A stretch of 64,000 nt of DNA from Phialocephala subalpina (lineage: Eukaryota > Ascomycota > Leotiomycetes > Helotiales > Mollisiaceae), in NCBI GenBank assembly GCA_900073065.1, contig FJOG01000002.1:184827-248826 (forward strand), written 5' to 3'. Made by a program: the position numbers and the translations under genes. Position 1 is the stretch's first letter; the number at the start of each line of letters is the position of its first letter. This document shows positions 45,055 to 56,271 of the stretch, piece after piece. Below the pieces are notes generated by a model, which did no database searches, had not been told where the DNA came from, and saw only the letters and a program-made list of their open reading frames with translations.

Positions 45055-48000
45055 TTATTTTCCTATAATTTTAGTAATAATAGCAAAAATTAAAGATGCC
45101 GCTGATATAGTCCCACTCCAAGTGCTAAATACTGCGAAGCCTTCATGCTTGATCCTTGAGATGCAATATATCATCAAACCACCAATAAGTCCCGTTAAAA
45201 GGACGGAAAGAGAATATTGAATCGCCAGAGGCATTCTAAATCCTTCCTCAAAGTATAAACCCCAGCCATATGGTGGATCCATTTCATTCGCTACTAATCT
45301 CTTAATCAGCCGCTTTGGTGTCTTTGTATACATGAATGCAGGACTCGTAGCACGGTTACCTAAGAACTCAGAGCTATCCCCATCTGGTACGCTTGATATT
45401 TCTTGTGCTTCAACGTCAGCTCGCCCTGAAATTTCAATAGCAGCTGTTTTCAGGAAGGTCCAGACTTTGGTTCGAGCGCCGGAAATGCGTTTCTTAACCG
45501 CTACCTTCATCTTGAAAGACATGGCGTCATGCGGGTGATCCCATAGATGTAGTAAGAGCCAGTTGGGCACTACTGGACGCTCAAACTGCGTTGGGCATGG
45601 TGTCCAACGGCCCCCATTTTCCCATTCCGACGGCGGTGCCCATGTCTCAAAGTTGATCAAAGGAGTATCAACATTAGTTCGAGGATCAAGCCATAGTTGA
45701 AACTGGAACACATTAGCAATGATCAAAGAAAGGAAGCAAATTCAGAAGCAACCCAATGAACTATGCTTTAGGCCACATAATAAAGAAATCTTTGTTGCAT
45801 TTATACATCCTTCGTACGACTCAACAAGAAACTAAGCGCATAGGAACTAAATCGAATCGAATATCATGCCTTCTTTACTTGCTGAGTTGTAGGAAGTAGG
45901 GACGGTTCAGGCCACATTATTAACAACGAAATTCAATACATACTTGAACAAACGAAATTTTCGTAACTGCCTTCCAAGCGAAAAGGCTGAAAATCACACC
46001 TCTAGCTTTAGAATAGCTCTTCCAAAGCTGCCTGAACAGCTCGGCATCACTTAACACATCGTTAATCTCTACGTGCTCCGCCTTCCGCGAGTGCTTGTAG
46101 TCGTTGAAACAAAGAAGTATCCATTTAGGTAGTGGTCTGGGGAGATCTCTAGTGGATCTAGTCCGTGGCTGTTCCCAAATTCGTGTAGCGGGGTGGCCAT
46201 TACCAGTGTCAGGCTGCTCTGGTGTTTCATGTTGTGTGCTACGAGCAGAAGTGCTATTCTCGCTCCTAGTCTTGAAGAATGTTAGAGCAGCACAGTCTAC
46301 ACAGGAAAGAATATCGTGAATATGTAGATAAGCAAATGCTATGAAATTCAATAGAAAGAATAACGAGAAAGCGCTAGAATAGGCACTCCTGTATCCTATA
46401 CCGTCAATGTGACTAAGAATAGTACTTATGCCTCCATAGGTCTTATATTAGGCCTCAACTCACTTCACATCAATGGTTTTTACCTCACCGCGCACTAAGA
46501 AGAGTAATCGGACGAATGATTAATGTGCTGCTTATATCATATATGGCAGGTCAAACAAAGGAGTATAGAGAAGAAGCAAGAAGCATTGAATTAAAAGTGA
46601 AACAAACTTCAACAGTTGAAAGGCCAAACAAAACCACTCAGGTATGACGTACCATTGTTTCATTTTCGTTATGCCCACCGCCAAATCCGTCCATCTTAGA
46701 AGGTTCCCCTTCGCCGGAGTCGCTTTCTTCCTGGCTCCGAACTATCCAGGTTTTATATCCTGAGATGTTGAGTGCGTCCAGTAGATCTCGAGCAAGCTTC
46801 GGATCAGGAAAATCTTGATAGAATATTTCCCCGCAATTGCATGCGCATTTTAGTCTTTGATGCCCCCGAGCCAATGGCTTATCGAAGAGACCAAATGACT
46901 CAATGATCAATAAGCTTGCCTGCACAAGGGTAGAGTAGATATATTTCAGTGTCCATCTTGAGAAATATGATATCTTCTCTGATGCCAGAATCTGCTTCTC
47001 ACTCTGGGCTTGCCGTGGAGAGGTCCATTCTGAAAGGCTCTTTCGCAGATTCTGGAACGCTCGACTGCTAGTTATGAAGTGTTCAAGGGGCTCTAGGTAT
47101 TGCAGCTCCTTCACATCATTCTCGTCCCACTCTTGATCATCGTCAAGGTTATCGTCATTACCACCCTCCGAATGCTCCAATCCAGGCCTTCGGAAATGCT
47201 GGTTCAATGAATAATTCAATTCTATCTTCTTCTCTGGAAGGCGGGCGAGCATTTCGGTCATCTGCGAATCTTCAACACCACTCCAGTGGTTACGGGCACA
47301 ATGCGCAGTATACGTAGCGTAGTACCAGAGAATATAGGCTGCTCCTCTTTGATCTTTCCACAGGGCTTCCTGCTTAAGTTCCCGTGCAAATACACAGAGC
47401 ATTTTCTTAAACCTGTGCTCGAATCTGTCTGCTCCAAATTTTGTAAGAGCTTCCCGTCCCGATTGCTGCAGCAAAGTATCATTGATCAAAAGATCAAGCA
47501 TCTCCTCTCTTAGACCTGGGAGTTTGGTGATGGCGATCATCGAGGAAGTCTCTGACGTTGTCTCGTACGCAGAATCCTTGAACGAGATGACCTCATCAGA
47601 ATCGAAAATATCCTTTGGCATTTCTTGCGTCTGGTCATCATTCTGGAGCGATTTGGGTAGCATAGTCATGGTTTTGTTATCGAAATCAGTTTGATGTTTA
47701 TTGGATTGCTGGACGTGGCTTGATTCGGCTGCCATGCCGACCAATGAACCAGGACTATAGATTGCCTCAATCTGCGTTATCATCGGAAATGATGGGTTAT
47801 CTGAAAATAACAGATTGACCATGGACTTTGGCTGATCCAGTAGCGTCTTCCCTTCAATCGTCCGCATCGTGGGTAGTGTCCCAAGGCACCAAAACGTGAA
47901 TGCAGTCAGCCATGGAGCACCGCGACCGACGGTGATGATAATTTTTCCGGTGTTGCCACGTCTGCGCAGGCCCCTGAACGCGCCCACCAATTCCGTAAGA

Positions 48001-48572
48001 TCTTTTGCAGAAAAGGGGACAGCATGTTCCTCAACCTCCAGGAGAGATCTCCCGGAATGAGAGAGTTCATTCTTATGATCCATCCACCAGCAATGCCAAT
48101 AAAGGAAAACGTCGACAAACCCAACCTGACTCAGCCCAGTCTCGATGGCATCTAGAAGATGCTTTAGCTGGCAAGTTGATGGTGCTGCATTCCAATCTGC
48201 AGCTGTTTCCTCAATCATCTCGCTTAGGGTTTCCGCCGCTCGAGAGGTCCCTAAGGCTGAGACCAACGCAGCTGCTAAGGCCAAGAAATTTACACCTGCA
48301 GCACTCTGAAAAAGGAGGATACTACATGTATTATTTTCAACGCCGAGCAAATCCTGCAAAGATTGGATTTTAAAGGACTCTGTTGTTTCACGTAGCGTGC
48401 TTTGTACCCTTTCCTTAGATTCCGTTGAGATCGCAAGTGTTGTGCCGAGACATTCGCATGCATGGAGAGCAAAAATTGCGATGTTGTTGTGACTCGCAGC
48501 GGAAAAAAAATCTTCTACGCTTCCAAAAGCACTATGTCTATGTATAGTGCCAAGACTCCACTGCTGGTCCAT
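45055..48572 (-). CDS. Large uncharacterised fungal membrane protein, 964 aa (tentative three exons)
   Basis: Exons 48572-46653, 46270-45944 and 45702-45055 join in phase 0 (donors GTACGT and GTATGT; acceptors TTCAAG with a CTAAC branch and TTCCAG). The first intron is long (382 nt), so extra exons are possible. The first 640 residues are mostly helical and hold an acidic stretch and the Cys motif HQRLKCACNCG. The second exon has PLPKWILLCFNDYKHS; the third reads NWLLLHLWDHP and PPYGWGLYFEEGFRMP, then two membrane helices at the C-terminus. This order recurs in a Pezizomycotina family I know only as uncharacterised (Cys motif, then a W/P-rich segment, then two helices). The frame is intact. 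Confidence 0.65.
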
Positions 48573-49689
48573 TGTTATTTGTATAGTGCTAATCCATAAT
48601 CCATCAGCCTGAACGGTCTATCGCAACAATATATATACCGGGGGGTTCACTACCTCTTTACAAGATGCTTCGCAGAACAGCATGGGTAAATATCGACATC
48701 CGTAAGTGCTATGAGAAACACCACAGGCAGTTTTGAAGATTTCTTAGGCGTAAGGCTGTCAGTAAATTATTAGGTTATCCAGCACGGCACAAAGATACGT
48801 GTTATGAATGCTTACATGGCGGATCGAACACTTGGACAACGTCAAATGGCGACGTATCTGACGATAATATTGCACGTATTGAAGTGGAGCTAGATATAAG
48901 GAGGGCAGGTGGCTACAGAGACTGTGCTGCGGGATTTTTCATACTCGAGATGCGGCTCTTACACTAACCCGATTCGGCCCAAGGTTACACAGATCAGCTG
49001 ATTCTAACCTCCGAACTGACATTCCAGGACCCACCTTTTCACGTGTAATTTGCCAGCTTGTGTGTGATATCCAGCACGTGATATCACGTTTTCTTTGTCA
49101 GCTAGTTCGAAGCTCCTTCCATAAGAGGACTTCTCACGTAGATTTAGTAGAATCAACTCCATTTACACCCTTCAAAATCACATGTGTGCGGACCTTGCAT
49201 TTATGCTGTGTCCGCAACTACACTTCTAGGAATTAGACCCTTTTTACCCTCTTGAATCACAGAACATCACAGGAATAGTACAACGCAAGCCTCTAAAAGT
49301 GAGTGTATAATAGCTCTTTCGCAGGAGTAGAGCATGGAAAGACTGTAAGGAGAGAATTGCGAGCAAAAGAGGATGAATGGAAGAGAGGGACGTGGCCGCC
49401 TTTGCAAGTGGGGAGGGGCCAAAACGGCTCGCACACCCTGAGCTAGGGATAGCCTGTCAGTGGCAGTGCAGGTGCGTTGAGGCATTCCTTATAATTCGTT
49501 TTGGTAAAGCTTTGGGAAGGCCATAGCACGCAGCCTGGTAACGCGAAGGGAGTGCGGATATCTGGGGCCGGGTCTGTTGGTGATGAGGATGCAGAGTTGC
49601 GGAGGAAGGAATTCGCGAGGCGAGAGTCCATAATTATTTCGGTGATGCTTAGTCAGGGCTCATCAAGGTCTTAGCGAGCCCGAAGATCT
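48573..49689. other. Intergenic carrying repeat copy 2
   Basis: Upstream of the 964-residue gene. Apart from the repeat at 49062-49183, only short frames on the minus strand (49267-49631) without motifs. Confidence 0.4.
49062..49183. repeat. Promoter-proximal repeat, copy 2 (122 bp)
   Basis: Same orientation and almost the same sequence as 35797-35910. It has an 8-bp insertion (CATAAGAG) and mostly C-to-T or G-to-A differences, for example CACGTGATATC against CACGTGACATC. It lies about 490 bp upstream of the minus-strand gene at 48572. Confidence 0.85.
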
Positions 49690-51343
49690 GCCGAGGAGGG
49701 GGCCCGTGACTTGCACTCTTCTCTTCTGGAGTGTGCAGTCTGCATCAATCAAACAGACGAGGAAGAGAAAGCTTTGCAGATCCCCCGCATGGGGGAAATA
49801 TACCAAGGGTGCACAGAAGTGATTGTCTGGTTAGGATAACCGACTGAGGCCTACACGAATAAGAAGGCTCACGTGAGCGAGCGGGCTCTCACGAAGGAGG
49901 CGACTCGCAAGGCATTTATGATAGCTTACTGGCTTTGTAAAGTGTCATACGACCACAAAAAGAGCGAAAGTGGTAAGACGAGCCTCTGGACCATGTATTC
50001 GATGGACAACGTTGGTGTCCGAAGTGGAATATGCAGAGCCTGGAGAGCACTCGGAGGCCTTCTTCAGACGGAATGGTTCAATCACGTTTGGGTGATCCAA
50101 GAAGCCGCGTTACCTACGAAGATCCGTGTTTTCTACGGTGGCTTTTCCATGCCGTGGAGCAAGCTATATAACGCAGTTATTTTCGCCAAAGATATCCCGT
50201 TTAGGCCGCTCTCGGGAATGTCTATACCGAGACACATCGCCGCCATCGAGAAGATTCGAGAGGAATTGGCGTCACCCACTGAACCGCTTCACCTACCAGG
50301 TGTCCTCCTTCGCCTCAGCAGGTGTAAGGGTAAGGCCACGAAGGAAGTCGACAGAATCTACGCTCTCTGTGGACTCATTGACAAGTCCGAGCAAGAATAT
50401 CTGGGCTACATTCTCTTAACTACAATGAGAATGTCTTCCGACCCCTTTGCACACAGGTGGCGAAGAAATCTCTCAAAGGAGCCGGAAACTTAAATATCTT
50501 GAGCGGACCTCTGGGCAACCTTAGTGATCGAACTGATTGGGCTTCCTGGATACTGGACTGGGCGGCAGATAATAGGCCGAACTGTTTGCTACTGGATCAG
50601 CCGTCTTTCCAAGCATCAAACAACACAGAACCTGTTGTAGAATTTCAAGACGACAACGTCCTAGGTCTCGAGGGATTTGTTTTTGACCACATCGAGGTCA
50701 TCAGCGAAATTGTCGACAAGGGTCCGCCGAGGGCATGGACGCGCCAGCAATACAGGAAAAGGATGGAGGACATGGTTTTGTATCCACAATGCTGTCTGGA
50801 ATCGGAATCAATCACCAAAGCACGCTCAAAAGAGAAATATGTCACTGGAGAAGAAGATATCTTGGATGCATACTGGAAGACTCTTCTGGGAGGTCATCAA
50901 AATTCCGAAGCCCAGAGATTGGTGTTCCAAAGGTTCGACATGATTTCCAAGCATGGTGCTAGAATCCTTCGAGAGATGAATCTGCCAGCTTGGCCGTGGA
51001 TTCTGGTACTAACTCCAATGAACCTCATGGTTGGGTTCTTTCGAGCTCTGGTGAAACGACGCGATTATGCGGGAATATTACGAGTCGGCGACTTCACGTC
51101 TAACCCCAACCATGGATTTATGCTGCGTCGACGCCTAGTCCGAACACAAAAGGGATACATCGGGCTTGTGCCTAGTTCTGCTCAAGTTGGAGATGCAGTA
51201 GGACTCTTAAAGGAGGCAAGATGCCCTTGTTGGTCAGACCAAACGGAGAGAGGTGGAAGTTTGTTGGCGAGTGCTACATCCATAGCATCATGGAGGGCCA
51301 GGCTTGGGATAAAAGCAAGTGTCGAATGATGTGGTTCGAGTAA
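49690..51343 (+). pseudogene. HET-domain gene, 5'-truncated and frameshifted
   Basis: The frame first shows VCINQTDEEEKALQIPRMGE, EVIVWLG, then TAA 49837-49839, then WFNHVWVIQEAALPTKI and RIYALCGLIDKSE. A shift near 50410 leads to LNYNENVFRPLCTQVAKKSL, ILSGPLGNLSDRTDWASWIL and RRRLVRTQKGYIGLVPSS. A second shift near 51213, apparently one G lost from a G run, leads to the proper ending MPLLVRPNGERWKFVGECYI and HSIMEGQAWD, stop 51341-51343. The part before VCINQ (ALSYxWG) is missing. Decay is mild, so inactivation looks recent. Confidence 0.8.
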
Positions 51344-51429
51344 AATTTCCTGTTCTCTCGCTTCTGTTGATTTTCAAAGCCCTCATTTAGTAGAATAGAC
51401 TCTGCCAGGTGGACTCATCCAAGGCTAAA

Positions 51430-51903
51430 GTATAAGTGGCTAGTGACTGTTATAAATGTCCAGGTCAACCTTGCTGATCCTGAATACCCCCTTTCGCAGG
51501 TCTCTGGAGGAACTTTGCGATTGCGGGGTCTTTTTCAGACAGCTTACGTCCGCAGAGAAGACAACAATGAAGGCAGCAACAATCCTGGAATGACCGGCAC
51601 TGAGTTTCGTCTTCCATCTGTGGGGACTTGACTATCTATCAAGATACCACCTGTCCGTGTCAGGTTCCTTGTGGAGTCTGCAAAGGCGGCATGGCTTTCT
51701 TCACGCTTGGAGAATACGAGAAAGCCGCGAATCCTGGACCTCCACGGACGCGCTATGTACATGCTCGAGTTGGACTTGTTATATGCCCAGGAAAAGTGCA
51801 AGGCTGTTTTTATCGTCGGATGGGATGGCTTCTAGAGCACCTGAGCAAGCAGGAGTCGAGTTTCAATCAGCCTTCAGATGTGCAAGAGATAACTGTTGTT
51901 TGA
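51430..51903 (+). pseudogene. C-terminal HET-protein fragment
   Basis: YPLSQVSGGTLRLRGLFQTA followed in another frame by VHARVGLVICPGKVQGCF and YRRMGWLLEHL is the ending of the second HET-protein subclass (a VSGGxLxLxG strand and a late YRRxG strand). It has no HET domain of its own and lies just after a different HET relic, so it is a separate fragment. Confidence 0.5.
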
Positions 51904-53176
51904 GTCCCCACCAAGCTTTTGCTTATATACTCGCCATTTTTGATCTCAGAAATGTAGATTAAAGAAATAGGAATTGTGCATGTTGTCTTGAAATGCTGAT
52001 GCTGGGACAGTGCAAGGCTTGGCGTCATGTTAGGGGTAGTATAGAGCAAATTTGAGCCAGCCGACGGAGAGTCACTTTTTGTCAGTTGGTGACGCGGCTT
52101 GCACGCGGCCAGTTTCGGGGTCCTCCGGGGAGTAGAGGAGGTAACCCCCCCCCTCTGTATATATATAGCCATTCTGTAGCCCTTTTCACCACTAATGCAG
52201 TCTTTACCAAGCAACTGATACTTTTGCTAGGGTATGGCAAAAGAAGCTTACGACCTGTCAATGTTGCCAGATGGCGTCGCAATAGCCTAGCATATTGTCA
52301 GCGCCAAACGTGGCTGACATGGTCCATACTCAGAAACTTTTCTAGATAAAGCAAGACAAAACCAATTTTGCAAGTCACTGTACCCGAGTCGGAGTGTATC
52401 GCGTTGTAAAGCGAGAATGCAGACGTCGACTTGCAACAAGGCTCGGTGCAGACATTGAACTCAAACTTTCTGTTCGGGCATCATTTGTAGCGATTGAAAC
52501 TCTGGGGGTTGCGATAGGAAGAGAAGAAGGAGAAGGAGAATGGAGGATGAATTGATCAATCGATCTAATTGAAGGATGGATGGGCAGATGGATGGGCGGA
52601 TGGAATAGACGGATGCAATAGCAACTGATAAAGGAGTGAAACTGCGCACGGAAATATTACCCTTGCATGGCGCTTTACCTAAAACGGCAAAGCTTTGCAC
52701 TAATAAAATAGGGCGTGATATTTCACAAGAGATTGTTTGGGAAAAGCTGGTTTCGGGTGCTAGTGTAAGAGATTAGCCAACTTTTTGGCCTGGGGCACCA
52801 AGGCTAGCACCAGCGGCGAAGTAAAACCACTTTCATTCATTCATTCCACCTTCAAGCAGCTCACCACTGCCAGCAGGAAAGAAGGCGGCGCTATTCAACA
52901 CTTGCTGAACAACGGTACCCGGGAAGACAAGCAGATCTCCCCTTACCCCCTCATATCCAACACATCTCCAGCCTGCGACGTATCGACGACAGACGAACTC
53001 GACAGTAAGCTAGTCTCAGTCTCATCCAGGAATGTTGATCTTATCCTACTGTCCGTCATGCTGGTGTCTACCGTTGTTTGGCAGCTTAGGCTATCCTCGC
53101 TCATTGCCTTGGGCTATCTGACTTCGGTTGCAATATGCGGTTATAAAAAAACTCGTGACACATATTGGAGTGGTAG
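51904..53176. other. Intergenic; possible upstream exon of the ATPase gene
   Basis: Contains a C run near 52147 and a GGATGGATG-type minisatellite near 52553-52600. An open frame at 52785-53195, starting at TTG, includes a hydrophobic segment; it could be an upstream exon or chance. Confidence 0.35.
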
Positions 53177-54748
53177 GACACACCCATCGGTATAGACTTC
53201 GCAGACGATCGCGCGTAAGAAGCTCTAGAGTAGTGCAACAAAATTGTATAATATACTTATTTTGTTAGATTTGCTGTCTATGCCGACAGCCCGAATAATT
53301 TCACCATACTAGGGGAAGTTTGTCCAGGCGAAGACAACCCGTATATCGAATACATGTACAGTCTGTACCTTCATCGCGGAGATCCCGGTCCGGGTGTTAT
53401 CATTGATGACGGCGATTACCCTATATCCCAGGGCTGGTTTCAGAAACCCGCCCACTGGATATCATCACGCTACCAATATTTACGCACCGTATTATGTGGC
53501 GAATATAATCCTTTCGTGAACAGGCAGTGGCATTATGATCTCTGCAAACATGTCCCTCGGAAACCAAGGCCAACGCCAAATCACCGGAAACTGCTATCTA
53601 AATGGCGGATGAGACGACTCCAAGCCCTCATGCCAAAATGGTTTCGCGCCCCTTACGACCAGATGCCTCTCACTAGATCTAATATCGTCTTGTCAGTCCT
53701 TGACCTCCTGGAGGAGCTAAAAAGGAACGCACTTCGAGACCATAATATCCGCATAACGTCTGCCATAATCTCTCGTCCGACTTGGGTATACAGCGATATG
53801 GACTTCTTCTTTAAGGATGCCTGTTTCCTGGCAGGCATCGAGTGTCTAGAACTCTCACACGATCGTGCCGAAATCGTCACCAAAACAGCACTACCTGGGA
53901 GCAGTGTTTTAGTACTAGACCATGGGCAGTACCACCTTGACTTTCGTCACGCTGTGTGGGATGAGTTGAACAAAAAACACGTTATACAAGGAAGCATGGG
54001 AACCGTCGGTTTCGGCTCACTAACGATTATGGAGCAGCTCATTCGGTATATCACGGGAAATTATATTGCCAATGCTACTCAGGAGGAGGAGGAGGACCAC
54101 CTTACAATTGTAGATATTCAGTATGGTGTGCAGCAAGTGGCGACTGCCATTCAGGACCTCAGATATGCGCGTGAGTGGCCAATAGAACGGGATCTAGAGA
54201 ACAGGTCCATAAGCATCACTTTCAGGCAGTATACATCTAACTGGACGACTATGATAAACATGACCGGCCAGGACGTCGTCGGGGCGGAAAACCAGTACAT
54301 CAAAGAAACTAGCAATTCTGTCCGGATATTTCTAGCACGATCGTCGGTCAATGATTACCGCCAGAGCCAGTCATATTTTGACCGCGACCGCACTCCCCAA
54401 GAGGATCTAGCTGACATTCTGAATGTCGTCGCTAACGTCACCCCGCCTGCAGAGATCGGCTCCTGGTTTCAACATATTGACCACCTTATCATCCTGGATA
54501 CTACTATGAATACCGAACTCTTGCGCACTGCTGTGGAGAAAGCGCTTGGTTGGGATAACACTGGGGTTGGTGAAATGTGTATTCCGACCGCTACATTTGC
54601 GGCTCGTGGCGCAGCACTAAGAGCAAGGCAGTGGGGCAACCGTTATGATAATGATCACTGGCCACGGAGGTGGGACGAGGACGAAAGGGATTGGGTGCCG
54701 GTGGGACGAGTAGGCTGCTCGTGGGGGGACCCATGGGGGAAGTTTTAA
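53177..54748 (+). CDS. Actin-like (Hsp70-fold) ATPase-domain protein; start not found
   Basis: A short exon ending at 53214 (IGIDFADDRA) joins over a 54-nt intron (GTAAGA...GTTAG) to 53269-54748, giving FAVYADSPNNFTILGE. Hsp70/actin fold markers follow: ACFLAGIECLELS, the phosphate-2 strand SSVLVLDHGQYHLDF and the late IPTATFAARGAALRA. It lacks the usual GTT phosphate-1 loop after GIDF, so ATPase activity is doubtful. An in-frame TAG at 53174-53176 closes the frame upstream with an acceptor at the same AG; the first exon and ATG were not located. The last 12 codons come from an inserted TIR element. Confidence 0.6.
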
Positions 54749-55516
54749 GATTTTACCCCACCCACAAATACTCTATAAAGTAAAGATATATTATTACTTC
54801 TCCTATAAAGAAACTTATAGGGCTTAGCGGGGCCCTATAGTGTTTTTTGTAAAAATGTACAAAATAAATATAAAATATATTAAAAATATATAAAAATACA
54901 TATAAAACGCGTAAAAATAAATAAATAAATAAAATTAATTTAACGTGTTTTTACGTATTAAATACTTATATCTCGAGTAACTCGAGTATTTTTCTCTCGA
55001 ATATTAGCGAGCGTTTTTTAAGTGCTATATAGAACTTGAATTAATATTTAATTATATTAAAATTATTTTAAATTAAGAAATTTATTCTTATTTTTGATAT
55101 TTTTGCGATTTACTCGTTTATTTAATAATCTTTTAATTGATTCTAAAACTAGCTAAATTATTTCAAAGCGCTCGTATTTATCTATTTATATTATAAAAAG
55201 CGTAAAAATCGACTTGCAAATTAAAGAGTAACTACTAGAGATCCGTAAACCAGAGAGTGGCTGCCAGAGAGTGATTGCTAGGGATCCGCAAACCAGAGAG
55301 TAATTGCTAAAGAGTGGTTACTAGAGAGTGGTTACTAGAGAGCAGCTATCAAAGAATAACTACGTCAAAAAATAATTATATATCTATTTATAGACGGGGC
55401 CCCGTAGAGCCCTATAAGGGGAGTTCTCAAAAAACCCCACTCATGGTCCCCCATGGGGCGGGGTGAGAATGGGGTTTTGTATCCCATGGTTTTTTTGCGA
55501 GCAGCCTAGGGACGAG
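54703..55516. mobile_element. TIR element (798 bp) with 8-bp target-site duplication
   Basis: The element spans 54711-55508. It has perfect 11-bp ends, TAGGCTGCTCG and CGAGCAGCCTA, and is flanked by GGGACGAG on both sides (54703-54710, 55509-55516). Inner sequences near both ends also pair loosely (ACCCATGGGG, CTTATAGGGC). The core is AT-rich and noncoding. An 8-bp duplication fits hAT-like elements, but the end does not fit the C/TAGNG rule. It sits in a 31-bp tandem repeat at the 3' end of the ATPase gene. Confidence 0.8.
55224..55365. repeat. Minisatellite inside the TIR element
   Basis: Irregular copies of AGAGAGTGGTTACT-like units (about 14-15 bp), with two GATCCGTAAACC-like variants. 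Confidence 0.6.
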
Positions 55517-56271
55517 GACGAAAGGGATTGGGTGCCGGTGGAGAATTGAAGTAAATAACATTCCTACGAGCCGAGAATCCTTGTTATACCACGGAAATGT
55601 TTACACTTCCCAACCTTATGTTTCACATGAGCAGCGCCGCCTTTGCTCAGGCTCGGCTCAGCTTCGGCTAAGGTTGACTCTGGCTTTCTTCCTTTCCATG
55701 CTCTACTTCCTTCCTCTTCTCTTTAGTTAGTTAGTCAATGAAGTCAATCAGCCCCTACTTCTCTTCCATAATGCTTCCCATCAGACACCTAATAAGCCTA
55801 CAGCTTAACATTTTGTACTATTATGTTTGCACCGTTCCAGAGTTAAGCCAAGGTTGCTCAGCTAGGGATTTTCAAGTTCTGGGGAGGTGACCCCGCCTTC
55901 TTCGTCCAGGTATCTTGCCTCATTTAGACTTAGATCTTAAGAATTTGTTCAGACGCGGGTCCGGCAGACAAAGAACCTTGTTTGAAATTTCAGGTGCATC
56001 ACGATTACAGTTTTGGCAAAGAGGTGGAGGAAGACCTTTGAATTAGCGGTGCGGTAAAACCCGCATGATAGATTTACCATTACATAATTTACATTAATTA
56101 ATCTGAAACGTAATTCCCACATCCAACTCTCAACGACATAAATCCATACTTGCAATGCTTCCGCTTCAAAATACCACAAAACGAAGGAAAGTCATTTCAG
56201 CATACATACTATCACCGTCACCTAGAACAAGAAATGCACATAAGAAAACCCGTCTTTTCCGCACCCACCGC
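55517..56271. other. Intergenic
   Basis: Right flank of the TIR element, then 3' side of the laccase. No gene recognised. Confidence 0.4.
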
